This document shows, piece after piece, positions 59,801 through 62,639 of a stretch of DNA of 64,000 nt. Within the stretch, counting starts at the first letter, position 1, and the number at the start of each line of letters is the position of its first letter. The notes below the pieces were generated by a model. It made no database searches. It was not told where the DNA came from and was given only the letters and a program-made list of their open reading frames with translations. The stretch comes from Meghimatium bilineatum. Lineage: Eukaryota; Mollusca; Gastropoda; Stylommatophora; Philomycidae. Location of the stretch: NCBI GenBank assembly GCA_034231615.1, contig CM067298.1, positions 2,919,834 to 2,983,833 of the forward strand, given 5' to 3'. Position numbers and translations under genes: made by a program.

Positions 59801-60032
59801 AGCATATAATGCTGAGATCTCTGAAAAAATTCATTTTATAAACAAGAAGTTGTGTAAGGGATTTGAAACCACAATCTCTTGAGAACAAAGTGAGCAGCTT
59901 AACCACTATATCAGTGAGTTCCCGCAGCTAATTAATTATGTATAACATGCATGACCAAAAAATCCAGCCAATAAAATAAACAAAGTTATATGAACTTACC
60001 TCTTTCTTGAATTCTTCAATAAATTCTGTAAC
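35633..60032 (-). CDS. PSME3: proteasome activator complex subunit 3 (PA28-gamma), exons 2-10
   Basis: PA28-gamma forms a nuclear homoheptamer that caps the 20S proteasome and stimulates ATP-independent peptide hydrolysis. Nine exons with GT-AG borders join in frame to give about 244 residues. With a first exon of ~12-14 codons this equals the family's ~254. Order: helix 1 with FPQKMLEIDELFK; a variable loop with the basic SSKKRKLE (NLS-like); GTRVLVFPGG; RMWINFLIPKIEDGNNFGVS (activation-loop region); EARQVESEASSYLDQISRYY; and a C-terminus ending PRSANAQNMY with a terminal Tyr, as in PSME3. Exons: 60032-60000, 58266-58204, 55823-55719, 54879-54819, 53297-53185, 50911-50843, 48536-48414, 43578-43492, 35958-35878. 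Exon 1 was not found between 60033 and 64000. Confidence 0.93.
35878..35958 (-). CDS. PSME3: PSME3 exon 10 (C-terminus)
   Basis: 81 nt including TGA. Acceptor CTGTATGTTTTTCACAG. It encodes ASLFDIIMKNIDKIKVPRSA then NAQNMY. It aligns with the final helix and tail of PA28-gamma (..ILKNIEKIKRPRSSNAETLY). The terminal Tyr is what docks in the 20S alpha-ring pockets in this family. Confidence 0.95.
   Translation of the reverse strand, partial: ASLFDIIMKNIDKIKVPRSANAQNMY
36191..37808 (+). pseudogene. family B leader and AP endonuclease
   Basis: From ATG 36191: a leader with YGACPIPQKGPTSVTGSPSQ, then endonuclease motifs IKIMHWNAEGVNSKRDGY, CCIQETHLSSDIAFKIRGY and RRKGG. After frameshifts near 36570 and 36655 the frame resumes at 36690 with MVCGDFNSHSQSWGYDHI, SRAWHTTSTPDLAFHSPG and GGSDHRPVFLEI, the catalytic GDFN and SDH signatures. 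It continues through RGARKNYKPYWNDELEKL to the RT entry KMSPGADGVSNEIIRNLGIA. The endonuclease is about 220 residues, as usual. Confidence 0.88.
37808..38460 (+). pseudogene. family B reverse transcriptase, multiply frameshifted
   Basis: YRPISLTSCLCKTMERIINL, VSQQAGYRQCYSTEDQTTYL and AAWIDLRKAFDKVWKEGL (motif A) in one frame. A deletion of some 25-30 nt near 38110 removes the linker. RHGVAQGGVLSPTLFLVYIN (motif B) follows in another frame, then VAMYADDLVHGR (motif C, YADD intact but out of frame with its neighbours) near 38305-38330. Confidence 0.85.
38272..39675 (+). pseudogene. family B RT thumb, RNase H and Cys motif
   Basis: 467 open codons: TYLGVTFDDKLTWKQHINKA, GIRPHLEYGSAAWC, MPSHPMKERFQNLAMGRLKR, then RNase H: VYTDGSAQNAVRNGGAGVYI (Asp), MAEIHAISVAAKKL (Glu), VFLTDARLVLQTL (Asp) and WIPSHCGIPGNEKADQLAKE (His/Asp), and CGQAAQSAKHILQECSEHET. 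Compared with B1 and B2, some 60-75 residues between HQAKRL and EYPQDIW are deleted in frame. The ORF stops just before the usual C-terminal LYGTLYE..FIQETELQI block, which is present but after a stop. Confidence 0.87.
39817..39965. repeat. 30-bp tandem repeat, about 5 units
   Basis: Unit ACAACTATCAGCTGACATAA then CATGTCGATA, with point variants. It begins about 10 bp after the B3 target-site duplication. Confidence 0.85.
40195..40320 (+). mobile_element. family C LINE 3' end fragment
   Basis: The plus strand encodes HRVGWLLEQRSEHLWECPMC then CEASF and a stop, aligning with LGWLLERRAEHLWECSRAVK of C1. The 3' end TCTAATAAAAAATCAAGACG corresponds to the C1 terminus. This copy preserves the stop codon that C1 lost. 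Confidence 0.75.
40535..40852 (+). mobile_element. F2, RTE-like LINE C-terminus (left part)
   Basis: The plus strand encodes CYRKLLRISW-type sequence, KKRNSDIINTLKIPECWLLN (about 40595-40650) and PGRKRKRKPGRRWTDSIKDN then MNTSLENASHITQDREGF (40718-40840). It is cut by H1 within CAGGGAGTTCATT and resumes at 42887-42940 (GGGAGTTCATTGGAAAGACA). Confidence 0.75.
40882..41660 (-). pseudogene. family H RNase H remnant and C-terminal Cys motif
   Basis: The N-terminal RNase H half (41330-41660) is frameshifted. Then GNEKADALSKAGSEMEQHRH, TTIFHLRTGHCRLLGHLYRL and ECPCRSGTQTPEHILQDSPT (C-x-C...H-x4-D where Cys is usual) and QQIWPEDTDLRQKLWGSGL. It is the C-terminal layout shared with A and B. Confidence 0.78.
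41777..42886 (-). pseudogene. family H reverse transcriptase
   Basis: YLAQEIENAFQKKEKV, FMDLSKAFDKVWKEGVLFKL (motif A), QQGVPQGGVISPTLFLVFIN (motif B), KAHHADDFAAW (motif C as HADD), then YLGVTLDKRLTWKPHLITTE and GTVRPVVEYGMTDWASASKT. The open frame extends rightward to 43085, but its first ~65 residues come from the flanking minisatellite and F2, not from the LINE. A frameshift near 41960 precedes SRLKRTSFCHISKDI. Confidence 0.85.
42887..42940 (+). mobile_element. F2, right part
   Basis: GGGAGTTCATTGGAAAGACA ATGTTCTGGAGAAAATATG continues the F-family 3' end interrupted at 40852. Compare GGGAGTTCATTGGGAAGACT in F3 at 54390. Confidence 0.7.
42935..43055. repeat. 21-22-bp minisatellite, about 5-6 units
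   Basis: Unit GGGGGAACAGACCACTTGTCT with variants (GGGGGAAGCTGACCACTTGAC, GGGAGAGCTGACCACTTGTCT). Confidence 0.8.
43202..43322 (-). repeat. SINE-1 fragment
   Basis: Plus strand TGCGTTCATTCTCAAACTCC TGCAGATTAGCAGTATGTAA, GAAGCGTTGTGTCATGG, TTTACAGCTTTGCTGCAATA and TTTTCGGCCTGACA. The 5' half is missing. Confidence 0.78.
43492..43578 (-). CDS. PSME3: PSME3 exon 9
   Basis: 87 nt, phase 0 on both sides. Acceptor GCTTTATTAACAG, donor GTGAGTGCA. It encodes EDYRQSIKEFDERQMLNLQN then AILEMRNHY, aligning with PA28-gamma EDYRRTVTEIDEKEYISLRL.. RNQY. Confidence 0.95.
43845..43985 (-). repeat. SINE-1b copy
   Basis: Plus strand ATACTCAAACTCCCACTGGA TCTCTCTTGTAGTAGGACAA, CCAGCAGGATGTAGCCCAGA, GCATTGTGTCGCCATTTTA and TTCTGACACATCC. 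Confidence 0.6.
43986..44284. other. no gene recognised (PSME3 intron 8)
   Basis: AT-rich intronic sequence without recognisable elements. Confidence 0.5.
44285..44600 (-). repeat. SINE-2 copy
   Basis: Plus strand ATTGTGCTGCTTGAGCTGTG, TTATTTGTGCCTTTTGCCCA (core, antisense), AATTTTGGCATGCTTTTAAT, GCCATGACGTTTTATCGCAC and GTGTGGCAGTTTCTGAGATG. It is parallel to 18185-18500 throughout. Confidence 0.55.
44660..44870 (-). repeat. LINE-type 5' core fragment
   Basis: The minus strand reads GATGAAGACGTTTGGCCAGA TGGTGCACCACAATGTCATG. The GGCCAGATGGTGCAC string recurs at 48235-48250, and the segment fits the core shared with B3's 5' UTR. It lies immediately downstream of the E1 3' end. Confidence 0.45.
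44888..45583 (-). pseudogene. E1 RT C-terminus with C2H2 zinc finger
   Basis: Two overlapping frames: LLYACETWTVYARHARK, NIHWWNKV-type sequence, MKAQACWAGHLVRMENSHLP, RKAGGQKKRFKDTLKSPLKH and WESLAQDRTAWRYSIRTGAL, then a Lys/Arg-rich stretch and CKFCKRTFCARIGLASHLKT H (C-x2-C-x12-H-x3-H). The terminal finger is a known feature of some invertebrate RTE/CR1-like LINEs. Confidence 0.85.
45803..46585 (-). pseudogene. E1 reverse transcriptase
   Basis: LPQDLKDASIVHLYKGKGTK, NHRGISLLSIAGKILARVIL, PESQCGFRAGRGTVDMIFSA, ATFVDLTKAFDTVNREGLWK (motif A) and TNGVKQGCVLAPTLFSLLFT (motif B). At motif C the frame shifts (around 45825), so YADD is not read as such. The nearest in-frame text is YDCALYADSVVNMQS. 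Confidence 0.87.
46515..47925 (-). pseudogene. E1 endonuclease and linker
   Basis: Two frames: RRESGVGFAIQSSL, LPRGISDRLMSLRL, KLIILGDFNARVGKDFQTWQ (catalytic GDFN), GRHGIGKCNSNGSLLLKLCS and LTITNTFSLANAQKD; then SWMHPRSKQWHLIDYIITRK, AECWTDHRLIVSKLNFTI (WTDHR catalytic His) and a linker KDYKRFYEALRTIYGPHSSG up to MSNDKAPGLDALPAEIYK. Both catalytic blocks are present, separated by a frameshift near 47420. Confidence 0.87.
48055..48376 (-). repeat. LINE-type 5' UTR core with a short hydrophobic ORF
   Basis: The minus strand reads CCATCGCATCCAGCTCC, GCCAGAAAACTAAGATTGAC CGGGCACTCGAACACAACCA, TCTGCCCTAGTGAGTTAAG, ATGCTGAAGATAGGACATTT and GGCCAGATGGTGCAC, the same order as the B 5' UTR. An ORF of 62 codons follows (48240-48052) with a hydrophobic MLLLLIIGGFVLVV run. 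It could be the 5' end of an E-family element, since E1 lies just downstream, or an independent short element. Confidence 0.45.
48414..48536 (-). CDS. PSME3: PSME3 exon 8
   Basis: 123 nt, phase 0 on both sides. Acceptor GTGACATTTCAG, donor GTAAGTGAT. It encodes EDVVAEARQVESEASSYLDQ then ISRYYLQRARIISKIAKYPH I, the most conserved stretch of PA28-gamma (VESEAASYLDQISRYY, SKIAKYPHV). Confidence 0.96.
48605..48662 (-). repeat. SINE-1b 3' end
   Basis: Plus strand CGTTCGTTCTCAAACGCCCG CTGGATCTCCCTTGTAGCAA GACGGCTAGATCC. It is short and lies ~70 bp from exon 8 on the upstream side. Confidence 0.5.
48735..49235 (+). mobile_element. RNase H-type LINE C-terminus and 3' end, with SINE remnant
   Basis: The plus strand encodes HNRLKHMYGKFGVGDTDMCP then CRHSPETHRT, then pieces of LYDSTRK, ALMDKLYGLDSGL and VTTVQFTDEIPISM with a stop (48780-49034): the C-terminal block shared by A, B and H. 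A SINE-1-like remnant occupies about 49075-49145, and a B-type 3' end, TGACTTGTTTCAAGTGAACA then AAAGAAGAA, lies at 49200-49232. Confidence 0.7.
49236..49553. other. no gene recognised (PSME3 intron 7)
   Basis: AT-rich. A weak Penelope-tail-like string (TTCAGATGAAGAATAGTTAG then CCAAAACGTGG) lies at 49531-49562, where the mini-LINE inserted. Confidence 0.4.
49566..50006 (-). mobile_element. mini-LINE: internally deleted family B element with both ends
   Basis: A 441-bp insertion flanked by perfect 12-bp AAAACGTGGTCT (49554-49565 and 50007-50018). On the minus strand it has the family B 5' end (CTCCATCGAGACCAGCACC), the whole 5' UTR, and the ATG with 57 leader codons ending RGARRQG. A direct join follows to the last 24 codons (SKLYGTLYELQKTVSFNKET ELQI, stop), then the B 3' UTR and a GAAGAAGA tail. 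Endonuclease, RT and RNase H (about 3.2 kb) are gone, yet the 81-codon frame is intact across the join. It must have been mobilised in trans. Confidence 0.93.
49592..49837 (-). CDS. 81-codon leader-tail fusion ORF of the mini-LINE
   Basis: MPRTKHNGSMSTSINSYGAC, then a PVADVQAGTVPGPIPRKG segment, TSVTGSPSQLPRGARRQG, then SKLYGTLYELQKTVSFNKET ELQI. The first part is the family B leader and the last part its C-terminus. No catalytic domain remains. Whether it is translated is unknown. The open frame may simply reflect recent origin. Confidence 0.5.
   Translation of the reverse strand: MPRTKHNGSMSTSINSYGACPVADVQAGTVPGPIPRKGTTSVTGSPSQLPRGARRQGSKLYGTLYELQKTVSFNKETELQI
50370..50700 (-). mobile_element. 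RTE/CR1-like LINE C-terminal relic (copy M1)
   Basis: Parallels 61480-61715: GTTGGAGTTGTCAGTCTTTA..., CATCTAGTTCTTGGTCTTCC, GGTTCCATTCTCATGATGTG GTCAAAACA, CTCGATATAGTTTTGACTTG AGATGGTCT. Read on the minus strand this gives IERQ-type and FDHIMRMEP sequences, the ..WFGHVxRM block of RTE-like RTs. Confidence 0.6.
50843..50911 (-). CDS. PSME3: PSME3 exon 7
   Basis: 69 nt, phase 0. Acceptor TTTCTGTTGCAAG, donor GTTGGTGCC. It encodes VRMWINFLIPKIEDGNNFGV SIQ, nearly identical to PA28-gamma VKMWVQLLIPRIEDGNNFGV, the activation-loop region that opens the 20S gate. Confidence 0.96.
50925..51000. repeat. 27-bp tandem repeat
   Basis: TATCAGTAACAAGAAATATG ACAATAGAAA occurs twice with a partial third copy upstream. 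Confidence 0.7.
51001..52059. other. no gene; degenerate 38-bp tandem repeat at 51308-51455
   Basis: PSME3 intron 6. GAGACAGAAACATGACCACC CTAATCTGTGTCACT recurs about four times in diverged form between 51308 and 51455. A 36-bp piece near 51575-51625 (CCACTGTTCACAAA) also repeats. No exon or LINE recognised. Confidence 0.5.
52060..52350 (-). mobile_element. family C-like RNase H C-terminal relic
   Basis: The minus strand reads HAGICSNERIDL (about 52345-52310) and, after ~110 bp, FPDHVDI-NNKRADQLVCTA TVSGNIAMDSADIFNSLRE (about 52200-52085). Both resemble PGHAGVRGNERTDLLAGNAA of C1. Two copies of the same block in series suggest a duplication or two insertions. Confidence 0.5.
52685..52893. 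repeat. 39-bp tandem repeat, about 5.3 units
   Basis: Unit CTTACACACATCTCACACCA GCCATTTCCAGGATATAAG, nearly invariant. Since 39 is a multiple of 3, an open frame with 13-residue repeats (SHTSHFQDISLHT) results, but no gene context supports coding. Confidence 0.93.
53042..53208. repeat. 58-bp triplication spanning the exon 6 / intron 6 boundary of PSME3
   Basis: The unit contains, on the minus strand, GGTCTGATGGAGCATGCAAA CATG (the last 24 nt of exon 6), a donor (GTAACTATTG or GTATCTATTG) and GTGGCTTCTTTCA-GTGGGG TTA. Exon-end copies finish at 53185 (joined to exon 6), 53127 and 53069. The middle spacer (53101-53126) has TTCTTTCAG, an acceptor-like string that the first spacer lacks (TTCATG). 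Confidence 0.9.
53069..53101 (-). other. candidate 33-nt alternative exon (duplicate of exon 6 end)
   Basis: Bounded by GTGTGGCTTCTTTCAG and a GTAACTATTG donor. The 33 nt encode VGLGLMEHANM in phase 0, matching both neighbours, so inclusion would add 11 residues between HANM and VRMW without shifting frame. Proposed from sequence only. Confidence 0.3.
53185..53297 (-). CDS. PSME3: PSME3 exon 6
   Basis: 113 nt. Acceptor TTTCTGTGTGTAG, donor GTAACTATT (the first of three duplicated donors). With one base from exon 5 it gives 38 codons: GTRVLVFPGGPVSFNKFVHN, then YCEKAKPLMRGLMEHANM, aligning with PA28-gamma GTKVFVMPNGMLKSNQQLVD.. EKCNT. Confidence 0.93.
53470..53870 (-). mobile_element. RTE-like LINE C-terminal relic
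   Basis: The minus strand reads DTERKIQASKHMCYRCLLRI HYI (about 53800-53730) and, further on, WEESREN- and GLGMIIL-like text, the RKIxxFExxCYRRLLxI block of RTE-type RTs. Heavily decayed; it sits in intron 5. Confidence 0.5.
53925..54015 (+). repeat. SINE-1 5' part
   Basis: CAGGGTTCCAACAGTGGAGA AAAGAATAGTAACAATGCTT ACCTTCCATGCATGTCACAG GAGGTGACTAAGGAGGTTAT. It stops before the central core. Confidence 0.65.
54155..54299 (-). repeat. SINE-1 copy lacking the central core
   Basis: Plus strand TCTGCATTTCTTCCCAGACT CCTGCAGATTAGCAGGATGT AGTCCGGGG, then, skipping the core, CACTTTGACCCTATATGGGA TGAAACAGCC and AACCTCCTTAATCACTC. It directly abuts the F3 fragment. Confidence 0.7.
54296..54440 (+). 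mobile_element. F3, RTE-like LINE C-terminus
   Basis: The plus strand encodes PRRRWTNDTKDNMNMSLEKQ then AAWPKTEKG (frameshifted), GRLCSGENTSHDT, parallel to F1 (GRPKRRWTDDIKDNMNMSLQ) and F2. Confidence 0.7.
54590..54792 (+). repeat. SINE-1 copy next to PSME3 exon 5
   Basis: GGGGGGAGCAAAGAATAGCA, TTTACCTTCCATGCATGTCG TAAGAGACAATCAAGGAGG, GCTGAAGTTGGATATGTCCT GCTGAAAGGTGCAGATATTG CAGCAAAGCTGTAAACCATG ACACAACACATTCCAACTTA. Similarity stops about 27-35 bp from the donor of exon 5 (54818), so the insert lies close to the splice site. The SINE 5' piece at 54452-54505 (antisense) belongs to another copy. Confidence 0.8.
54819..54879 (-). CDS. PSME3: PSME3 exon 5 (NLS-like loop)
   Basis: 61 nt. Acceptor AGGTGAG preceded by TATCTTCTGTTAG, donor GTATAATCA. 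It encodes VSSKKRKLEADVNNHSSNIT plus one base. KKRK matches the KKRRLDE nuclear-localisation segment of PA28-gamma in the loop between helices 1 and 2. Confidence 0.85.
54940..55110 (-). mobile_element. family C LINE 3' end fragment
   Basis: The plus strand TTGATTCTTGACTAGAAACT AGCTTCACAGC, AGCAGCCATCCCAGTGTATG TAGACTC and AAGATTTACTTTTCC match 19776-19935 of C1. It retains the stop codon (TAG) that C1 lost. Confidence 0.8.
55111..55718. other. no gene; SINE 5' scrap and a 29-bp duplication
   Basis: PSME3 intron 4. CATGCATGTCGTAAGAGACG ACTAAAGGAAG at 55323-55353 is a SINE-1-type 5' segment. CCTCTAGCTTACAGCTAATC AAGTTATA repeats at 55602 and 55632. Otherwise nothing recognised. Confidence 0.5.
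55719..55823 (-). CDS. PSME3: PSME3 exon 4
   Basis: 105 nt, phase 0. Acceptor AAATTCTTTAG, donor GTAATTGAG. It encodes QVKAEEPKDVEQNVDIPYPV then PLESVDMDTENNFSE. It corresponds to the variable, acidic/proline-containing start of the PA28-gamma insert loop (DMNLPVPDPILL), so it is supported more by phase, splice sites and order than by identity. Confidence 0.82.
55858..55930. repeat. 33-bp tandem duplication
   Basis: AAAATAATGCGTTCTGAGAG TGCTCTATG occurs twice just upstream (right) of PSME3 exon 4. Confidence 0.75.
56005..56282 (-). repeat. SINE-1, near full-length
   Basis: Plus strand TCATTTGTTTTTAAACTCCT GCATATTAGTAGGATGTAGT, CATGATTTACCGGCTTAG, ACACATCTGACTGCAGA, TATGGGGTGGGGCAGCTAAC, CTCCTTAGTCATCTCTTACA, TGTTATTCTTTGCTCCCC, then GGGCTCCAGCAACACTCAC at the 5' end. 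Confidence 0.82.
56453..56640. repeat. 48-bp tandem repeat, about 4 units
   Basis: Unit AATGCTGAATCTGGCCCACC AACACAAGAAATGTTGCTCT ACACACTC. 48 is a multiple of 3, giving a 16-residue repeat (NAESGPPTQEMLLYTL) in one plus frame. Substitutions are mostly non-synonymous and there is no sign of a gene. Confidence 0.92.
56940..57035 (+). repeat. SINE-1b 3' end
   Basis: CATTCTCTGAACTACATCTT GCTCCAAATCTAGGAGAATT, CTGTACAAGGGATCCAGTGG GAGCTTGAGAGAAAATGC. Confidence 0.55.
57065..57760 (+). mobile_element. C3, family C LINE fragment (RT thumb to RNase H)
   Basis: The plus strand encodes GLRYLGITFHTNLLFSKHID (57090-57145), VKRGIRAIKFMAAATMV, NEAIRVMLGCIKDS, PLHQNLDETKGQRIKYRS (57427-57480), GCEWVEVDKEIKSPTIVAI (57521-57575), VQELVQLHST and AYRDGERIVSADSTTTLSMK M (57675-57740). 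These align in order with C1 (LKYLGIIFDRNLSFNKHVTN, GSEWVEVDTEKKSLTKVI, FVAYRNGVKLVEKSSAYS). Stops and deletions disable it. Confidence 0.82.
57960..58110 (+). mobile_element. RTE-like LINE C-terminal relic
   Basis: The plus strand contains RGQKKVWIDNIKYCTGLTPH LDMELRTDRHG-type sequence (about 57985-58080), the RQRKxWxDNIxEWTGL..RLxxDR block. Too short to assign a family. Confidence 0.5.
58095..58178. repeat. 41-bp tandem duplication
   Basis: AAGTGTGGCACACTGAAGTG GTATGGATTTAATGATGATT occurs twice, ending 25 bp from the donor of PSME3 exon 3. Confidence 0.85.
58204..58266 (-). CDS. PSME3: PSME3 exon 3
   Basis: 63 nt, phase 0. Acceptor TTACACACACAG, donor GTAAGATAT. It encodes SEELVRETFPQKMLEIDELF K, aligning with PA28-gamma AEDLVANFFPKKLLELDSFL. 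Confidence 0.93.
58672..58915. repeat. about 51-bp degenerate tandem repeat, 4-5 units
   Basis: TGTTGTCAGGGCAAAGTTTA GCATCTGCTGTCATGTTGGA TTGTTAGGCC with substitutions and one shortened unit (58860-58905). Confidence 0.8.
58916..59290 (-). mobile_element. H2, family H LINE C-terminal fragment
   Basis: The plus strand parallels H1 40905-41290: AGTCCACTGTCTTGTCC, CCATAGCTTTTGCCTCAAAT CTGTATCCTCTGGCCAGATC, GGCAGTCCTGAAGTATGTGT, CAACAGTCTACAGTGACCTG CTCTAAGGTGAAA, CTTGACAGAGCATCCG. It encodes the H C-terminus in antisense. Both termini are missing. Confidence 0.82.
59291..59999. other. no gene recognised (PSME3 intron 2)
   Basis: AT-rich. Within 59700-59805 a diverged ~33-bp direct repeat (AACGAAGC-GAACTGTCCCTA CTGAGAATACCACCC, GAGAGTACCACTC) is visible. 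No exon or LINE. Confidence 0.45.
60000..60032 (-). CDS. PSME3: PSME3 exon 2
   Basis: 33 nt, phase 0. Acceptor TACTCTCTTTCAG, donor GTAAGTTCA. It encodes VTEFIEEFKKE, aligning with PA28-gamma VDSFRERITSE, and joins exon 3 (SEELVRETFPQK). Short, but with strong splice sites and the correct phase. Confidence 0.8.
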
Positions 60033-60196
60033 CTGAAAGAGAGTATTAAAATAATAATATATCTAACAAAGTCATTTTTACATTTATTTCTATATATCTT
60101 TTCTATCTATCCAGTAGAGAAAGTGAATAAATAATGCCTCCTAACTTATAATTTAATTAAATAGGCCCAAAAATAGATAAAATTCATATTAAAATG

Positions 60197-61422
60197 TAGT
60201 CTGAAGTCTGTAATTCATTAATTTATTTCTCAATGTAGTCTCCGTTATTTGTTACAGTTTTTGTCCATCTTCACACAAGGATATGCATCCCAGCATGGTA
60301 AAATTTGTTTCTTTTTATCATAAACCAATTGCATATTGCAAATTTAAGGTTGTTGGTGTCCTTAAAGTGATGTTCACGTAGATTTTCCTATAGTGGTCTA
60401 AACAGATGGAAGTCTCAAGTTACAAGATCAGGACTGTAAGGGGGATGTGGTAATACTGTCCAGCCAAATTCTCCAATCGCATCAATGGTGCATTTAGCGG
60501 TGTGTGGCGTGGCATTATTGTGCAACAGTTCTCTGATCTTTTAGTGGGTAAAGTCACCAAAGACGACCTTTAAGACTCTTGAAAGTTTCAATATAACGGT
60601 CTGCATTCACTGTGTTCCTTTGTTTCAAGCAGTCGAGAAGATCACACACTTCTCATTCCAAAACACAGAGGCCATAACTTTCCCCAACAGATTGTGGACT
60701 TTTGAACTTCCTTCTTGTGATTGGTGATGTTATGTGATTCCATTCCACTGACTGCCTTGGATTCTGGTTTTAAAAAATGAACCCAAGTCTCGTTGCTCAT
60801 CACAACATGAGATAAAAACTCACATTCTCTTCAGTTTCGTAATGGTGCAGAAGGTTAATGGCTACGTTTTTCCTTGTTTCTTTATGTCTGTCTATCAACA
60901 TTCTGGGCACAAACTTTTGTATAACCCAGATCTTTAACGATGTTCTGAACACTATTTTTACTAATGGACAACATGGCATGCAGTTTGTCCAGTGTTACCC
61001 GACGATCACCACGAATGATATCAACTCGATGAATGTTGTGATGTCACTGTGGTAGACGGACAACCAGTCCACTTCGCGTCATTCATTGAAGATTGACATA
61101 CTTCAGCTTTGTCACAACGATATATCCAACGGACAGTGCAAACATGCAATGTTGAATCTCCATAAACAATCTTCAAATGTTCGTGGATGCGAATTGGGGT
61201 CTTGCCCTCAGTATTGAGTAATTCTATTAAATATCGTTGTTTTAACAAAACTTCTTTGGCAGCCATTTTTAAACGGCCACAGTGTTGCAATCTGTTAATG
61301 AAACAGGTTGGTTATGCTATACGGTGCAGAAAAGTGTTTGGAGATTCTCAAAAAATTAACACATTGCACACTGAAACAGTATTTACGTAGAGGAAAAATT
61401 GGAAGGCATTACTTTTTGACTA
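60197..61422 (-). mobile_element. mariner (D34D), inactive
   Basis: An approximately 1.23-kb element in PSME3 intron 1 or just upstream. Minus strand: ATG at 61266 with MAAKEVLLKQRYLIELLNTE (helix-turn-helix region), then frame-disrupted transposase: RRVTLDKLHAMLSISKNSVQ, VVMSNETWVHF (catalytic GDE site reads SNE), KSPQSVGESYGLC/VFWNEK, LLHNNATPHTAKCTI (HDN site reads HNN) and PHPPYSPDLVT-stop-DFHLF (third Asp kept, 34 residues on). The ends TAGTCAAAAAGTAATGCC (right) and TAGTCTGAAGTCTGTAAT (left) may be decayed inverted repeats. Confidence 0.8.
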
Positions 61423-61479
61423 TCGCTTGTTATCTATATAACCATCTATCTATTATTATGTTCACTTGTGCCGTTAAGA

Positions 61480-61715
61480 GTCATGAAGTGAAGTTGAAGT
61501 TGTTGGTCTGTGGCCTTTTGAGTTGCATTGACCATGGGCAGCCCTTGTCTCTTTTAGGTTTCTTTGTCTCCACCTATCTAGTTCTTGGTCTTTTCTGTGT
61601 CATAGTTGCATTGGTTCCATTCTCATGATGTGGTCAAACAACCTGCTTTGCTGTCTCTCGATGTAATCTTGACTTGAGATGGTCTTTATTTCTTTCCCAA
61701 TATCTACATTTCTCC
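61480..61715 (-). mobile_element. RTE/CR1-like LINE C-terminal relic (copy M2)
   Basis: Same segment as 50395-50620: CATCTAGTTCTTGGTCTTCC-type text, GGTTCCATTCTCATGATGTG GTCAAACAACC and TCTCGATGTAATCTTGACTT GAGATGGTCTTTATTTCTTT CC. The minus strand gives IERQQSRLFDHIMRMEPMQL. Confidence 0.65.
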
Positions 61716-61752
61716 TAATCTGTAGGAGTTTGTGAACGAACGCAGAAAAACC
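61716..61752 (+). repeat. SINE-1 3' terminus
   Basis: CTAATCTGTAGGAGTTTGTG AACGAACGCAGAAAAACC: the last ~35 bp of SINE-1 with its tail region, fused to the M2 relic. Confidence 0.55.
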
Positions 61753-61919
61753 TCCAACACAGCGGCACAATCTGTGAAAGGGAAATCTTCATACTCACAC
61801 AATATCATCTGTCTATCCTATTCTATCCCATCCATCCATCATCTTTTCCCTGCTTATGCTGTGAGGTGTCACAGGACTGAATGACGATTGGTTTTTGGGC
61901 TATTGCACACGTGGTCACT

Positions 61920-62260
61920 TGCTATGCAGTAATACTGTGATGTGTCACAATGTTGGTAACACCTTCAATCCACCTGCTTCTTGGTCTTCTTCTGTATCTT
62001 GCTGTTTCCATTTCATAAAAACAGTTCATTCTTATTAGGCGGATATTCAACTGATTAGGTGGATATGAAGTTCCAAGGTGGCGGTGACATAAATAGTGAT
62101 AATTTTGGAGGATGTATAAATTGTCAGGGACATCCTGAACAAACACGGTCATAGCACAGCTGAGACCACACATCTGGCTCTAGAACGCAATCACCCCTAC
62201 GCTTAACGGCAAGATTGGATAACAAACCACCTGGGGAAAGACAATAAAAATAGTATAAAC
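61920..62260. mobile_element. RTE-like LINE 3' end relics, both strands
   Basis: Minus strand 62010-61930: METARYRRRPRSRWIEGVTN IVTHHSITA, the basic RRPRxRWIxGV block. Plus strand 62105-62260 parallels 31300-31475 (CATCCTGAACAAACACGG, CATCTGGCTCTAGAACGC, ACCACCTGGGGAAAGACAAT). Two different insertions are likely. Confidence 0.5.
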
Positions 62261-62524
62261 TGTGATTTGAGGTATTTTAAGTGTTCATTCAAGGATGAAT
62301 CTACAAGTTCAGTAAACTGGTAGGAGATTTGAGTCTTTCTTGCTATCTTTTTTGCGTTGTACCCCTTTATGCCTTGCAGAATCAGGTGTAGAATAGTTCT
62401 CTGGAGATGGCTTTTTTGTGTGCTTCATATATTTTTGTTTTTGTTGACTTATTTTTCTGCTTGCTGATAAGCCAAGTAATGTTTGGTGTTTCAGTGCTTT
62501 CTAAATGGAATATGTGATTTCTTG

Positions 62525-62592
62525 TCTGAATGGGATAGTTTAGAACACTGGGATAGTTTAGAACACTGGGATAGTTTAGAACACTGGGATTT
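62525..62592. repeat. 18-bp tandem repeat
   Basis: GGGATAGTTTAGAACACT repeated three times plus a partial unit on each side. Confidence 0.9.
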
Positions 62593-62639
62593 GAGTGTTG
62601 ACATAAATCTGCTCGAGATATTTATATTAAGCAATATGA

